Positions 54,877 through 64,000 are shown, counted from the stretch's first letter. The stretch: 64,000 nt of DNA from Theionarchaea archaeon (GCA_018992685.1 JACVGT010000018.1:124001-188000); one strand, 5' to 3'. Program-made: numbers and translations. Notes: generated from the sequence alone by a model not told the origin.

Positions 54877-55581
54877 CTAGCGCCTGCGAGCCAGCTCCTC
54901 CATCAGCTCCATCTGAATCTCCTGGATCTGCAGGAGTCTCTGCCACTGATTTGCCAGCAGATGATCAATTTTTTCATGAAGATTCCGTATCTCCACTTCT
55001 GCTTTGAGGTTGACAACATAATCATGCTCTGACCGCAAACGATCCTTTGATTCCTGACGATTCTGACTCATCATGATAACAGGAGCCTGTATTGCAGCAA
55101 GACATGACAGCACAAGGTTCAGGAGAATGAAGGGATAAGGATCAAAATGTTTAGAAAGGAGCACCACACTGTTTATGCCGATCCATACAACCAGTATGCT
55201 AAAGAACATCATGATAAAAAGCCAGCTCCCAGCAAATTTGGCAAGTGCGTCTGAAAGGCGTTCTCCGAAGGTGAGGTTCTGTTGAAACTCAACATTAATA
55301 TCTCTGGATATGAGCTCCTGTTCTCTGAGACTTTTCATTACCTGTTCCTCCAATGAGGAGAGTTCGCCTTTCTCAGTTTCCAGGATCTCCCTCACATACT
55401 CTGATCTGAAGTGGTTGAGGTCAGAAAGACAGATAAATCCAGAGGGGGACCACTGAGGGTACTTCTTCTGGATAGTCTCAACCAGGGGGTCTCGAATGAG
55501 ATCTCCCGGGATGACCTCATCCGGATCTTTATGTTCTCCACAAATCCCACATACAATAGTCTTCTTATCTGCATCTGTCAT
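54877..55581 (-). CDS. DUF1003 membrane protein
   Basis: The DUF1003 core AGSWLFIMMFFSILVVW (first TM), DPYPFILLNLVLSCLAAIQAPVIMMSQNRQ (second TM and signature) and a C-terminal helical coil starting KDRLRSEHDY. The N-terminal 60 residues carry C-GICG and a second Cys that may form a small metal site. The family's function is not known. It sits between the AOR and ThDP enzyme genes but on the opposite strand. Confidence 0.88.
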   Translation of the reverse strand: MTDADKKTIVCGICGEHKDPDEVIPGDLIRDPLVETIQKKYPQWSPSGFICLSDLNHFRSEYVREILETEKGELSSLEEQVMKSLREQELISRDINVEFQQNLTFGERLSDALAKFAGSWLFIMMFFSILVVWIGINSVVLLSKHFDPYPFILLNLVLSCLAAIQAPVIMMSQNRQESKDRLRSEHDYVVNLKAEVEIRNLHEKIDHLLANQWQRLLQIQEIQMELMEELARRR

Positions 55582-55847
55582 ATTACCACCTCTGAAGGTT
55601 CCTGAATTTATACTCCCGGAGTCTAATAAATTCTTTCATCGCCATCCTCAATCCTCAAAACGGCAGGGCCTGCAGGAAGTTCCTCCTGTTGGGAACCCGT
55701 GGGCGTGAGGAAGACCACGTTGCAGGCGATGACAAAGATGTCTCCTGAATACTCAGGCTACAAGAATGATGGTACCTCGCTTTGATATCGAGGCCATCCT
55801 GCAGATTTTTAAGGTGTGACAGCAATACATAGGAGAATGGTGATGTC

Positions 55848-57587
55848 ATGACAGAGAAAAGACCAAAGTTGACTGGTGGCGACGTTCTTGTGCAGTGTTT
55901 GGTCCAGGAGGGAGCCAAGAAGGTTTTCGGTGTCCCTGGAGATCAATTATACCCTTTCTTGGATGCCATATACAAATCAGATGAAATCGATTTTGTTACC
56001 ACCCGGCATGAACAGGCTGCAGCCCACGCAGCAGATGCCTGGGCACGGGTAACGGGTAACCCAGGAGTCTGTGTGGGAACTGTGGGACCAGGTGCTGCAG
56101 ACCTGGTTCCTGGCGTGTATGTCGCATATGCAGATTCCATTCCTATGATTGTAATAACAGCTCAAAATCAATCCTGGAAGATACATCCTGATCATGGTTC
56201 TATGCAAGCTCTGGATCAGCAGTCCCTGTTTCATCCTATTACCAAGTGGAGAGTGCTAGTAAATCACTGGAAGAGAATTCCTTCTTTGGTCCAGTGGGCG
56301 TACCGGAATGCTGTGTCAGGCCGGCCGGGTCCTGTGCTCCTAGACTTTCCTGCAGATGTCTTGTTTGATGCGGGGTATCCTGAAGAGCTGGAGAGCCCTG
56401 TATTACCCCCTCACCAGTACAGAGCTGTAGCCTCCCCCGTGGGGAATCCTGAGGCCATACGAACGGCTGCACAGTTGCTGGTTGAAGCCAAGGCCCCTCT
56501 TATTCATGCAGGAGGAGGTGTCCTGCAATCTGAAGCATCAGATGAAATCGTTGGGCTCGCAGAACATTTGCAGGCCCCTGTCACCACGTCGCTGATGGCC
56601 AGAGGAGTCATACCTGAAGACCACGAGCTCTGTCTGCTTCCTGCAGGGTACGGTTCTCTGGCAGCACAGGTTGGAGCAGATATTGTCCTTGCCGTAGGAG
56701 GCAGGTTCGGTGATCTGGACTTTTGGGGAAAGCCTCCTGGATGGGGCGAACCTGATGAGCAGAGAGTGATCCAGATAGACATTGATCCCACCATGCACGC
56801 ATTGAACCGTCGCGTGGATCTGGCAATTACAGGAGATGCAAAGGTTACCCTCCGGCAGCTGCTGGAAGAAGTCAAGAAAATTCACCCAGAGAAGAAAATC
56901 CCCAGAGAAGACCTCGAGGATGATAGGGCAGCTCAGGAGGCGTGGCTGAATGATTTCAAGGAATTGAGTAACTCCAGCCAGGTACCTATCCACCCTTTGA
57001 CTGTGATCCAGAAAGTACGCGATTTCTTTCCCCGTTCAGCCATCAGTATCGTTGATGGAGGAAATACTGCAATCTGGGCCGTGTATCTCAATCGGATTTA
57101 TGAGCCCCGTACGTTCTTGTGGGCATCTGATTCTGGCCACCTGGGTACAGGTATTGGTTATGCTATCGGTGCCCAACTAGCCCGACCTGATAGGAGCGTG
57201 TACTGCATTACCAGTGACGGCTCAGTCATGTTTAACATACAGGAACTTGAAACTGCGGCGCGCCTGTGTGTTCCAATAGTCATTATCGTGGTTAATGATC
57301 AAGCCTACGGAATGATCAAAGCAGGCCAGAAGGCAGTGTGTGACTCCCGATTCATTGGAGTGGACTTCACTGATGCGAGATATGACAGGATTGCAGAAGC
57401 TATGGGATGCTATGGGGAGCGTATTCAGTCTCCTGATGAAGTCACCCCTGCACTGCAGAGAGCTGTAGATTCGGGCAAACCTGCCTTGCTGGATGTGGTT
57501 GTGGACAGTGATGTCAATTTAGAACCTCCTGATTTCAAGACCGTGGCTGCGCTCTGGTTGGAAGGCTGTGAAATGCCCGATGAGTAA
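55848..57587 (+). CDS. ThDP-dependent decarboxylase/carboligase (acetolactate-synthase-like)
   Basis: A thiamine diphosphate enzyme of 579 aa. The catalytic Glu is in RHEQAAAHAADAWARV. The ThDP/Mg motif is SDGSVMFNIQELETAARLCV...VVND (SDG in place of GDG). The three domains match acetolactate synthase, benzaldehyde lyase and oxalyl-CoA decarboxylase relatives. Lack of a nearby regulatory subunit and its place between AOR and alcohol dehydrogenases favour a catabolic decarboxylase or lyase giving an aldehyde. ATTTTTAAGG about 40 nt upstream is the likely promoter. Confidence 0.85.
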   Translation: MTEKRPKLTGGDVLVQCLVQEGAKKVFGVPGDQLYPFLDAIYKSDEIDFVTTRHEQAAAHAADAWARVTGNPGVCVGTVGPGAADLVPGVYVAYADSIPMIVITAQNQSWKIHPDHGSMQALDQQSLFHPITKWRVLVNHWKRIPSLVQWAYRNAVSGRPGPVLLDFPADVLFDAGYPEELESPVLPPHQYRAVASPVGNPEAIRTAAQLLVEAKAPLIHAGGGVLQSEASDEIVGLAEHLQAPVTTSLMARGVIPEDHELCLLPAGYGSLAAQVGADIVLAVGGRFGDLDFWGKPPGWGEPDEQRVIQIDIDPTMHALNRRVDLAITGDAKVTLRQLLEEVKKIHPEKKIPREDLEDDRAAQEAWLNDFKELSNSSQVPIHPLTVIQKVRDFFPRSAISIVDGGNTAIWAVYLNRIYEPRTFLWASDSGHLGTGIGYAIGAQLARPDRSVYCITSDGSVMFNIQELETAARLCVPIVIIVVNDQAYGMIKAGQKAVCDSRFIGVDFTDARYDRIAEAMGCYGERIQSPDEVTPALQRAVDSGKPALLDVVVDSDVNLEPPDFKTVAALWLEGCEMPDE

Positions 57588-57598
57588 CTGGTGATGAG

Positions 57599-58615
57599 GT
57601 GAAGGCTGCAGTATTTTACGGAGAAAAGGATGTCCGCATTGAAGACGTGGATGATCCTTCTCCAGGACCGGGTGACGTCCTGCTCAGTCCCTTGTATTGT
57701 GGAATCTGTGGTACAGATGTTGATGCCTGGAAAACTGGCATGTATACACCTGGAGTGATACTGGGTCACGAATTCTCTGCCAGAGTTGTTGAATGCGGAC
57801 CTGGAGTGGACGGATGGAGCCCCGGGGACAACGTGGTAGTCAACTCGATTATCCCCTGTGGGACCTGTTCTTTCTGCGTACAAGGGAGGTACAGCCTGTG
57901 TGACAATGTGAAAATGCCGGGTATTACTGTCAATGGTGGTCTTGCTGAGCTTGTCTCCATCCCTGCTGATTCATTATTGCGGATGCCAAATTCTGTTACT
58001 GCAAGAGAAGCTGCCCTTACAGAACCACTGGCTGTTGTCCTGCACGGGTTCAATTTAATCAAAGGGGACTGGGGACTGGGCAACAAAGCACTGGTGACAG
58101 GTGCAGGCACCCTGGGATTACTTGCACTGCAGGTGGCTCACGCTGCAGGTGCTTCTCTTGTGGCAGTTTCTGAACCCAATTCCTCCAGGCGGGACACTGC
58201 AGTCGCTCTGGGTGCTGACATGGTAATTGATCCTGAAGTATCTAATGTGTGGGTGGAATTTGGAGAAAAGGCAGGTCACCTTCCCGATCTAGTGGTGGAA
58301 TGTTCAGGATCGGCCCTGGCTGCAACAGAAACGTTCTCTCTGGCCAAGAAAGGAGGGGTGGTCCTTGTCTTGGGAATATCTGAAGAGCCAGTAGAAGCAG
58401 ATTTCATGGCAGCAGTCCTTAACGAATTGACCTTTCACTTCAGTTACTGTGGATATTCAGAGTTTTCCGCCGCACTGGCTATGATTGAAAGGAAGATAGT
58501 CCGCGTAGGTGACTTAATCACTGAAATACCCCTGGACGATACCGTTGAGAAGGGATTTCAGAGGCTGGCAGATTCCCACTCTGACGTAGTAAAACTCTTG
58601 GTAAAAATATCATGA
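57599..58615 (+). CDS. Zinc-dependent medium-chain alcohol dehydrogenase
   Basis: A MDR-family NAD(P) dehydrogenase of 338 aa. The catalytic zinc site is CGICGTDVDAW and GHEFSARVVE. The structural zinc loop is CGTCSFCVQGRYSLC (all four Cys). The Rossmann motif is VTGAGTLGLLALQ. The GTG start lies 11 nt after the ThDP gene's stop, so they are co-transcribed. The SCP2-like gene overlaps its 3' end by four bases (ATGA). It may reduce the aldehyde made by the ThDP enzyme. Confidence 0.92.
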   Translation: MKAAVFYGEKDVRIEDVDDPSPGPGDVLLSPLYCGICGTDVDAWKTGMYTPGVILGHEFSARVVECGPGVDGWSPGDNVVVNSIIPCGTCSFCVQGRYSLCDNVKMPGITVNGGLAELVSIPADSLLRMPNSVTAREAALTEPLAVVLHGFNLIKGDWGLGNKALVTGAGTLGLLALQVAHAAGASLVAVSEPNSSRRDTAVALGADMVIDPEVSNVWVEFGEKAGHLPDLVVECSGSALAATETFSLAKKGGVVLVLGISEEPVEADFMAAVLNELTFHFSYCGYSEFSAALAMIERKIVRVGDLITEIPLDDTVEKGFQRLADSHSDVVKLLVKIS

Positions 58616-59040
58616 ATGGAGGTGATTGTATTCTCTTAGGTTGTGAAGAGTATCTCGAAGAAGCTAAAAAGCGGGTGAATGAGGATTCTCAGTATGAAGA
58701 GCTAGCCAAGGAAATTAATGACTCCTATACCTTGGTAATGGAGGCAGAACCCACCAAGGGGGTTCCCAATTCCATGGTTCTGGGATTTCAGATCTCCAAT
58801 GGAAAAATGATTGATATCTGGCGCGGTGACAGGAAAACTGATTTCATCCTTTCAGCCAAATACGGAGACTTTGTGGACATCTTGATGGGAAACCTCAATG
58901 TCACCAAGGCGTTTGTCACCCGGAAACTGAAGATAAAAGGGTCTCTAGCCCGCATGCTGAAAACTTCAAAAGCCACAGAACGGTTTGTTGAAGTGCTGAA
59001 GGCTATTCCTACAGAATTTGAGGGAGACTACTGCAAATAA
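58612..59040 (+). CDS. SCP2 sterol-carrier-like domain protein, copy 1
   Basis: A small SCP2-fold protein of 142 aa. AKYGDFVDILMGNLNVTKAF and KLKIKGSLARMLK are typical SCP2 blocks. The family binds hydrophobic ligands such as fatty acyl groups. Coupled by a four-base overlap to the zinc ADH gene, so it probably presents a lipophilic substrate or product of this cluster. Confidence 0.82.
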   Translation: MNGGDCILLGCEEYLEEAKKRVNEDSQYEELAKEINDSYTLVMEAEPTKGVPNSMVLGFQISNGKMIDIWRGDRKTDFILSAKYGDFVDILMGNLNVTKAFVTRKLKIKGSLARMLKTSKATERFVEVLKAIPTEFEGDYCK

Positions 59041-59058
59041 GAAATTAGAAAAAAAGAA

Positions 59059-59472
59059 TTAGTAAAACTGCGTATCGATCAACGTGATAGTGCGAACAAG
59101 CTCCTGGGCTGCTTTGACCGCCCGCATGACTTTGGCCATTTCACCTTTGAGCTTGAATTTGCCAGTCATCAATCCCTGGATGGGATCCAATTTCCCTTCC
59201 ACTAACTTGACATAGTTTGAGTAAGGACCTTCGTATACGAAGGCACTCTCTACCTCATCAGGAGACTGGAGGACTCTTCCATCGCGGGCCTCACCATGCC
59301 AGAGATCAATCCACAGAAATATGTCATGATCCAGCGGACCATCTGCTCTGATGATGAAGATGAAGTCACCTTCCCATGTGCTGGCAGCTTCACCATAAGC
59401 TGGGTTTTTGTTCAGCCTATCCATATATTCCTGACACCATTCTTCTGTTCCAAAAAGGGGCATTGAGTTCAA
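59059..59472 (-). CDS. SCP2 sterol-carrier-like domain protein, copy 2
   Basis: A convergent neighbour of copy 1 with the same SCP2 blocks (YSNYVKLVEGKLDPIQGLMTG and FKLKGEMAKVMRA). The N-terminus differs. It is 137 aa. The stop codons of the two genes are less than 20 nt apart. Two SCP2 proteins in face-to-face arrangement suggest both serve the adjoining oxidoreductases. Confidence 0.78.
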   Translation of the reverse strand: MNSMPLFGTEEWCQEYMDRLNKNPAYGEAASTWEGDFIFIIRADGPLDHDIFLWIDLWHGEARDGRVLQSPDEVESAFVYEGPYSNYVKLVEGKLDPIQGLMTGKFKLKGEMAKVMRAVKAAQELVRTITLIDTQFY

Positions 59473-59883
59473 CTCCTCTTTACGTATGTTGAGGTTGTTT
59501 CGATCTTCGTCTAATAAATGTTTGCAGTAATGACTCGCATCTTGGTCCCGCAGCGCCAGATTTATTTGATAGCCATCATGGTTTCTGATTCTGAGCTACA
59601 TTGATGATGTTCGAAGTTTCCCCTCAAGGCGGGCGTCCTTTCGAGACCAGACAACTCCAGACTGGCAAAAGGAAGGCAGATCTCTGATTCTCCTTTTCTA
59701 TTCGGCTTATATTTTGTGTTCTTTCTTTGATATATTCTCATATTCTCATGAAACGTTCAAGCTTTCCCGTGAATTCCTTCTTATGACGGTATTAGAAACA
59801 TCCTGATCATCTCACTATCGACGATACCATTAAATATATCATGTGTCCAAAGGAAGCCAGAAAAGAACCTGAAGAGGTTGCAC
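59473..59883. other. Intergenic region upstream of glycerol-type cluster
   Basis: No gene seen. ACCATTAAATATATC near 59826-59840 is a likely promoter, and GAAGAGGT at 59871-59878 is the ribosome site of the next gene. Confidence 0.45.
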
Positions 59884-60252
59884 ATGAAAACTCACCACTT
59901 CACCTGTATCAAGTGTCCTTTAAGCTGCCAAATAGAACTCATTGAAGACAATGGCACTGTCCTGGAAATAAGAGGATGTACATGCAATCAAGGAGAACAA
60001 TACGCTCTTGACGAGTTCAGTAACCCTCTACGAATTGTCACCACTACTGTTCGCGTCACTGAGGGAATACTTCCTGTTGTCCCTGTTCGAAGCCAGGCCC
60101 CCCTGCCAAAATCATTGATCGCTGACTGTGTTAGTGTGTTGAATACTACGGAGGTTGAAGCACCGGTGACGTGTGGGCAGATCGTCTGCAGCAACATCCT
60201 GGACACAGGTATTGATGTAGTAGCGTCCCGAGATCTAGAAAGGAGGCATTAG
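59884..60252 (+). CDS. DUF1667 Cys-rich protein
   Basis: A DUF1667 protein with CIKCPLSCQIEL and GCTCNQGEQYALDEF, four Cys in two pairs likely binding Fe-S or zinc. It usually sits beside glycerol-3-phosphate dehydrogenase-type FAD enzymes and glycerol kinase, as here. Start is ATG 59884 with GAAGAGGT upstream; the TTG at 59878 is inside that site. It ends one base before the glycerol kinase ATG. Confidence 0.86.
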   Translation: MKTHHFTCIKCPLSCQIELIEDNGTVLEIRGCTCNQGEQYALDEFSNPLRIVTTTVRVTEGILPVVPVRSQAPLPKSLIADCVSVLNTTEVEAPVTCGQIVCSNILDTGIDVVASRDLERRH

Positions 60253-60253
60253 T

Positions 60254-61813
60254 ATGTATGTTCTGGTTATTGATGCAGGGACCACAGGTATCAGGTCCAT
60301 TATTTTCGATAAAGAGACCACCGTCGTCTCACAAGCATATGAAGAAATCCCCCAGATTTACCCTGAGCCGGGCTGGTGTGAGCAAGATCCTGTTGTCATC
60401 TGGGAAAAATGCGTTAGTGTCCTCAAGCAGTCCTTGGAAAAGGCCAAACTATCCTCAACCGATATTGTGGCCATAGGAATGACCAATCAGAGATCCACCA
60501 GTTTGCTCTGGGACAAGAAAACAGGTGTTCCCATCCATAATGCTGTTACCTGGCAGGACACCAGAACAGCTCACTTATGTAAAGAAAAAGACAGAGCCTT
60601 CAAGATAAGGGCACTTCGAGGTGCAGGTTCTGCAGTGAAGCTTCTTGGTCAGATAATCAAGCCAATCAAGAGGAGCCGCACCGGAAAATTGCTGATGACG
60701 GTGTCGAACCTTTCCTTCAGCCCTGCTACTTCACTAGCCCATATTGCATGGGTTCTCAACAATGTAAATGGAGCACGAGAAAAAGCAGAAAAGGGGGATC
60801 TCCTTGCGGGTACCATTGATACCTGGTTAATCTGGAACCTTACAAGAGGCAGTGTTCACGCCACAGACTATAGCAATGCCAGTGCCACCAATATGTTTGA
60901 TACCTTCAGCCTGAAGTGGAGCACCCTGTTTCTGGGGCTATTTGACATTCCTCTTTCATTACTGCCTGAAGTCAGAGAATCCAGTGGAGATTTCGGCAAA
61001 ACCCATCCCGACCTGTTTGGCACTCCAATACCCATCACAGGTGTGTGTGCAGACCAGCAGGCTGCCCTCTTCGGGGAGACCTGTTTCAACGCAGGTGACG
61101 TGAAATGCACACACGGGACGGGCACCTTCATTGATATGAATGTGGGAGAAGAACCGGTCACCTCTCCTCACAAGCTTGTTCCCCTCATTGCCTGGTGTCT
61201 GAATAAGAAGGTGACCTACATGCTGGAAGGATATCTCGGGGCAACAGGTTCTGCTGTCCAGTGGCTGTGTGATGGACTGCAAATCGTCAACGCTCCCTCA
61301 GAAACGGATGATATCGCCTGTTCCATAGGAGACACAGGAGGAGTCTACCTTGTACCCGCCTTCCAGGGGCTGACCTCTCCATACTGGGACCCTCTGGCCA
61401 GGGGAGTTGTGGTAGGACTGACCCGGGGAACCAGAAAGGAACACGTGGTCAGAGCAACTCTGGAGGCCATTGCATACTGCTGCAGAGATATCATGGTAGC
61501 TATGGAAGAGGATTCTGGAGTGACCATCAAGACCATAAAGGCGGATGGAAATGCTTCCACCAACAATTTCATAATGCAATTCATGGCGGATCTCCTGGAT
61601 GTGGAGATCGAGAGACCTGCAATGCTGGAGTCTACAGCACTGGGAGCAGCATTCCTTGCTGGATTGTCTGTAGCCTACTGGAAATCACAGGAAGAGCTCA
61701 AGAAATACCGGAAAATAGATTCAAGATTCCAACCTGCAATGGACCACGCAGAAAGAGAGAAACTGTATAAAAAATGGAAAAAAGCAGTGAAAAGATCATT
61801 TGACTGGGCTTAG
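60254..61813 (+). CDS. glpK: Glycerol kinase
   Basis: A FGGY-family kinase phosphorylating glycerol to glycerol 3-phosphate. DAGTTGIRSIIFD (residues 7-19) binds phosphate; EIPQIYPEPGWCEQDP is the glycerol-binding segment; GVCADQQAALFGE and HGTGTFIDMNVG are ATP-site blocks. The total of 519 aa is normal. With DUF1667 upstream and an FAD oxidoreductase nearby it forms a glycerol-type catabolic set. Confidence 0.93.
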   Translation: MYVLVIDAGTTGIRSIIFDKETTVVSQAYEEIPQIYPEPGWCEQDPVVIWEKCVSVLKQSLEKAKLSSTDIVAIGMTNQRSTSLLWDKKTGVPIHNAVTWQDTRTAHLCKEKDRAFKIRALRGAGSAVKLLGQIIKPIKRSRTGKLLMTVSNLSFSPATSLAHIAWVLNNVNGAREKAEKGDLLAGTIDTWLIWNLTRGSVHATDYSNASATNMFDTFSLKWSTLFLGLFDIPLSLLPEVRESSGDFGKTHPDLFGTPIPITGVCADQQAALFGETCFNAGDVKCTHGTGTFIDMNVGEEPVTSPHKLVPLIAWCLNKKVTYMLEGYLGATGSAVQWLCDGLQIVNAPSETDDIACSIGDTGGVYLVPAFQGLTSPYWDPLARGVVVGLTRGTRKEHVVRATLEAIAYCCRDIMVAMEEDSGVTIKTIKADGNASTNNFIMQFMADLLDVEIERPAMLESTALGAAFLAGLSVAYWKSQEELKKYRKIDSRFQPAMDHAEREKLYKKWKKAVKRSFDWA

Positions 61814-61815
61814 AA

Positions 61816-62799
61816 CTATTCTGAATCAGGGGAGAAGGCATAGTGGACAGTTATCGTGCCATCCTCTCCAATAAGTGCAGTGATTCCGCTGTGCCTGGTT
61901 TCATTCCCCATGAATGCATCATACCAGAGAACCTGCCAATTCTCTTCTCCGACCTGAGTGACTACCACAGCCGGGAGCCGCGCCTTGGCCAGGAATGCCT
62001 GTATTTTTTCATCCTTTCTGGAATAGGAGACTGCTTTCTCAGGAGTGTCCACTGGAGGATCAGAAACAGTGTCCAATAGGGGCAGAGTCTCAACAGTCCG
62101 CGTTTCCAGGATGCTCTGGGAAAGAGTGTTCACGGTGTATATGTAGTATATCCGGGCTTTCTCATCCTCTCTCTGGACCACTACTGACCATATGTGGGGT
62201 AAAGCAGTGGGGAGACCATAGCCCTCTTCTCCTGCCTCTTTTTGGACAGTGGCGAGGGCCACTCCTTTTTCGTAGTACCGTATTCCAAAAAAAGTGGCTA
62301 CAAGACAGAGAGATACCACCGCGAGGACCTTCACGGTCTTTCTATCCTTGCGATAGTGACCAACTACAGCAGCCAAAAGGAAAATGGCGAAGAAGACTGG
62401 ATCAAAGAAACTGGTGATATCGAACACAGTTCTCGAATCTGAGAATGGCCATCGTATAGCCATGCTCCACGGAGTCAGTAAATCAAGGAAAAGGTGACCA
62501 AAAGCTCCGATCATGAATAGACAGAGCATCAAGAGGACCTTGTTCTTCTGAAAGTTGGACAGTTGGACAGTCATCACGAGATACAGCAGTCCCAGAACAA
62601 GAGCCCCAACAATAACTCCCACAATCGAGTGAGTGACTCCTCTGTGGTACTGGAATACAGCATCTATGCCCCCCAGAATGGAGACACCGTCAAAGTCAGG
62701 GAGCATGCATGCCGCTACAAAGAGCACCCAGGATTTCTTATCCAGGTTCAGCCCTCTGCCAATCACGATTCCTACCAGCCCATGAGATATGAGGTCCAT
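61816..62799 (-). CDS. YdjM/DUF457-type membrane metal-dependent hydrolase
   Basis: A membrane-bound predicted metal-dependent hydrolase. The metal motifs are SHGLVGIVIG, LPDFDG and HRGVTHS in the N-terminal 60 residues. Five or so transmembrane segments follow to about residue 180, and the C-terminal part is extracytoplasmic. It is 327 aa. It is convergent with glpK and two bases apart, so it probably belongs to a separate unit. Substrate unknown. Confidence 0.82.
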   Translation of the reverse strand: MDLISHGLVGIVIGRGLNLDKKSWVLFVAACMLPDFDGVSILGGIDAVFQYHRGVTHSIVGVIVGALVLGLLYLVMTVQLSNFQKNKVLLMLCLFMIGAFGHLFLDLLTPWSMAIRWPFSDSRTVFDITSFFDPVFFAIFLLAAVVGHYRKDRKTVKVLAVVSLCLVATFFGIRYYEKGVALATVQKEAGEEGYGLPTALPHIWSVVVQREDEKARIYYIYTVNTLSQSILETRTVETLPLLDTVSDPPVDTPEKAVSYSRKDEKIQAFLAKARLPAVVVTQVGEENWQVLWYDAFMGNETRHSGITALIGEDGTITVHYAFSPDSE

Positions 62800-62942
62800 T
62801 CATGAATCACCTGTATATGGTCAATCCAGAGTCTCAATTGTTAAATACTTTCTCACTATCACGGAAATAATCAAAATGTCTGCACAACACAGAACCATCA
62901 ATATATTGACGTGTTGTACCTTGAGCTTTCTTCCTCGAAAGC

Positions 62943-64000
62943 TCATTCCCCTAGTCTAATAACATCAAAGTGCAGTTCCTCATTCACATTTTCAAGTACA
63001 GCTTTTTCCATTTGCACCTTGACCATTTCAGGAGGTTTGACAATCCTCTCCTTTTTTTCCTTGACTACTTCCCCTTGTGAGGATATGATAACCTTCACAT
63101 TCTTCTCAATTTCCTTTACACGTAGGTAAAACACAATGTCTTCCTTGGGATGTCCTCGGATTATCTGAGGAACAACATAACTAACATTTCGTCCCTTTTT
63201 TACTGAAACGACGGTATCCCTTCTCTCTACGGTTCCTTTAACGCAGGCTGCAGCACCTTTACCTGCGACTTCAGCCGCCTGAGATACGTCATCCACCAGG
63301 TCGTGGACATGCACCACATTTCCACAGGCGAATATCCCAGGAACAGAGGTTTCCATCGACTCATCTACCACCGGCCCTCCTGTGGTCAAGTCCATTTCAA
63401 TGGTAGCTTTCCTGGATAACTCGTTTTCTGGAATCAGTCCCACAGACAACAACACGGTATCACACGGAATATACCGTTCAGTTCCAGGTACCGGTTTGAA
63501 TCTCTCATCAACTTGCGCCACTGTCACTCCCTCGACTCTCTCCTTCCCTTTGATGTCAACGATCGTATGTGAAACATGCAAGGGTATCCCATAATCCTCC
63601 AGACACTGAACCACATTTCTGGTCAACCCCCCAGCCCTTGGCAGAATCTCGTATACTCCCTCCACGTCTCCGCCTTCCAGAGAAAATCGCCGAGCCATGA
63701 TTAACCCCACATCGCCTGAACCCAGAACAACCACTTTCTTTCCTGGTAGTAGTCCTTCCATGTTGATGAACCGCTGAGCAACCCCTGCAGTATAAATGCC
63801 TGATGGCCTCTCCCCCGGAATCAAGATCTGTGAGCGTGTTCTTTCCCTGCATCCCATGGCCAGTATTACGGCTTTCGCCTTCATGGTGACCACCCCCTCT
63901 TCGGGATTCACAACAGTCACCTTTTTGTCAGAGTCCAGGTCCACCACCATGCTATTTAGCATAACGCTGATTCCTGTTTTCTCAATCTCCTCAATGTATC
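62943..64000 (-). CDS. FAD/NAD(P)-dependent oxidoreductase (5' partial)
   Basis: A pyridine-nucleotide-disulfide-type flavoprotein. The second dinucleotide motif is VVVLGSGDVGLIMARR, and the FAD-closing block is VPGIFACGNVVHVHDLVD. The frame runs on beyond the ATG at 63962 to the right edge (YIEEIEKTGISV reads in frame), so the start is outside the window. It commonly pairs with DUF1667 and glycerol-phosphate dehydrogenase genes, consistent with the neighbours here. Confidence 0.85.
   Translation of the reverse strand, partial: YIEEIEKTGISVMLNSMVVDLDSDKKVTVVNPEEGVVTMKAKAVILAMGCRERTRSQILIPGERPSGIYTAGVAQRFINMEGLLPGKKVVVLGSGDVGLIMARRFSLEGGDVEGVYEILPRAGGLTRNVVQCLEDYGIPLHVSHTIVDIKGKERVEGVTVAQVDERFKPVPGTERYIPCDTVLLSVGLIPENELSRKATIEMDLTTGGPVVDESMETSVPGIFACGNVVHVHDLVDDVSQAAEVAGKGAAACVKGTVERRDTVVSVKKGRNVSYVVPQIIRGHPKEDIVFYLRVKEIEKNVKVIISSQGEVVKEKKERIVKPPEMVKVQMEKAVLENVNEELHFDVIRLGE

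Noticed and set aside
59590-59660. Possible C/D box RNA near GATGATG
   Set aside because: No matching RUGAUGA plus CUGA pair at proper spacing was found.

Overview
This is a euryarchaeal-type chromosome segment. Evidence for an archaeon: archaeal AlaRS (C-x2-C zinc N-terminus), archaeal PheS/PheT, membrane-anchored LonB, class I CCA-adding enzyme, Trm-G10 methyltransferase, a Hef/FANCM-type helicase, DinB/Dpo4, DUF2148 and tungsten AOR. Many starts sit about 26-30 nt below an AT-rich TATA-like box (leaderless pattern), and internal operon genes carry GGTGA/GGAGGTGAT Shine-Dalgarno sites. No methanogenesis genes are visible. A Thermoplasmata-related lineage is possible, but I cannot place it firmly. 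I found no rRNA, tRNA or CRISPR array.

Layout. 1-9.7 kb: nitrogen metabolism (glutamate synthase FMN domain, glutamate dehydrogenase), a UPF0489 protein, an S2P-CBS protease, DinB, Trm-G10 and LonB. 9.8-12.9 kb: an operon of Roadblock/LC7, V4R, two unrecognised proteins and a small GTPase. 13.2-21 kb: housekeeping (FAD synthase-like enzyme, CCA enzyme, ThpR, phosphoribosyltransferase, radical SAM, aminotransferase, AlaRS). 21-28 kb: a lipoprotein, two tandem paralogous polytopic membrane proteins and DUF2148. 28-34.4 kb: helicase, ferredoxin, radical SAM, an N-acylamino acid racemase/GNAT pair and a CDF transporter.

34.4-41.3 kb is an AT-rich accessory island. It holds a Cys-rich microprotein, a two-gene unit with a PD-(D/E)XK plus winged-helix protein, a frameshifted DDE transposase, several very small ORFs with strong ribosome binding sites, and palindromes.

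41.3-50 kb: pheS-pheT, a zinc-ribbon protein, then a tight operon of a winged-helix regulator, an opine-dehydrogenase-like enzyme, a B12-binding mutase-like protein, NAD synthase and a D-Ala-D-Ala-ligase-like ATP-grasp enzyme. 50.1-51.2 kb: a second V4R-Roadblock pair. 51.7-59.5 kb: aldehyde/alcohol metabolism (Fe-ADH, AOR, ThDP enzyme, Zn-ADH, two SCP2-like proteins). 59.9-64 kb: a glycerol-type cluster (DUF1667, glycerol kinase, FAD oxidoreductase).

The most interesting parts are the V4R-Roadblock-GTPase operon with its second copy of the V4R-Roadblock pair, the opine-dehydrogenase/B12-mutase/ATP-grasp operon, and the accessory island with its uncharacterised nuclease pair.
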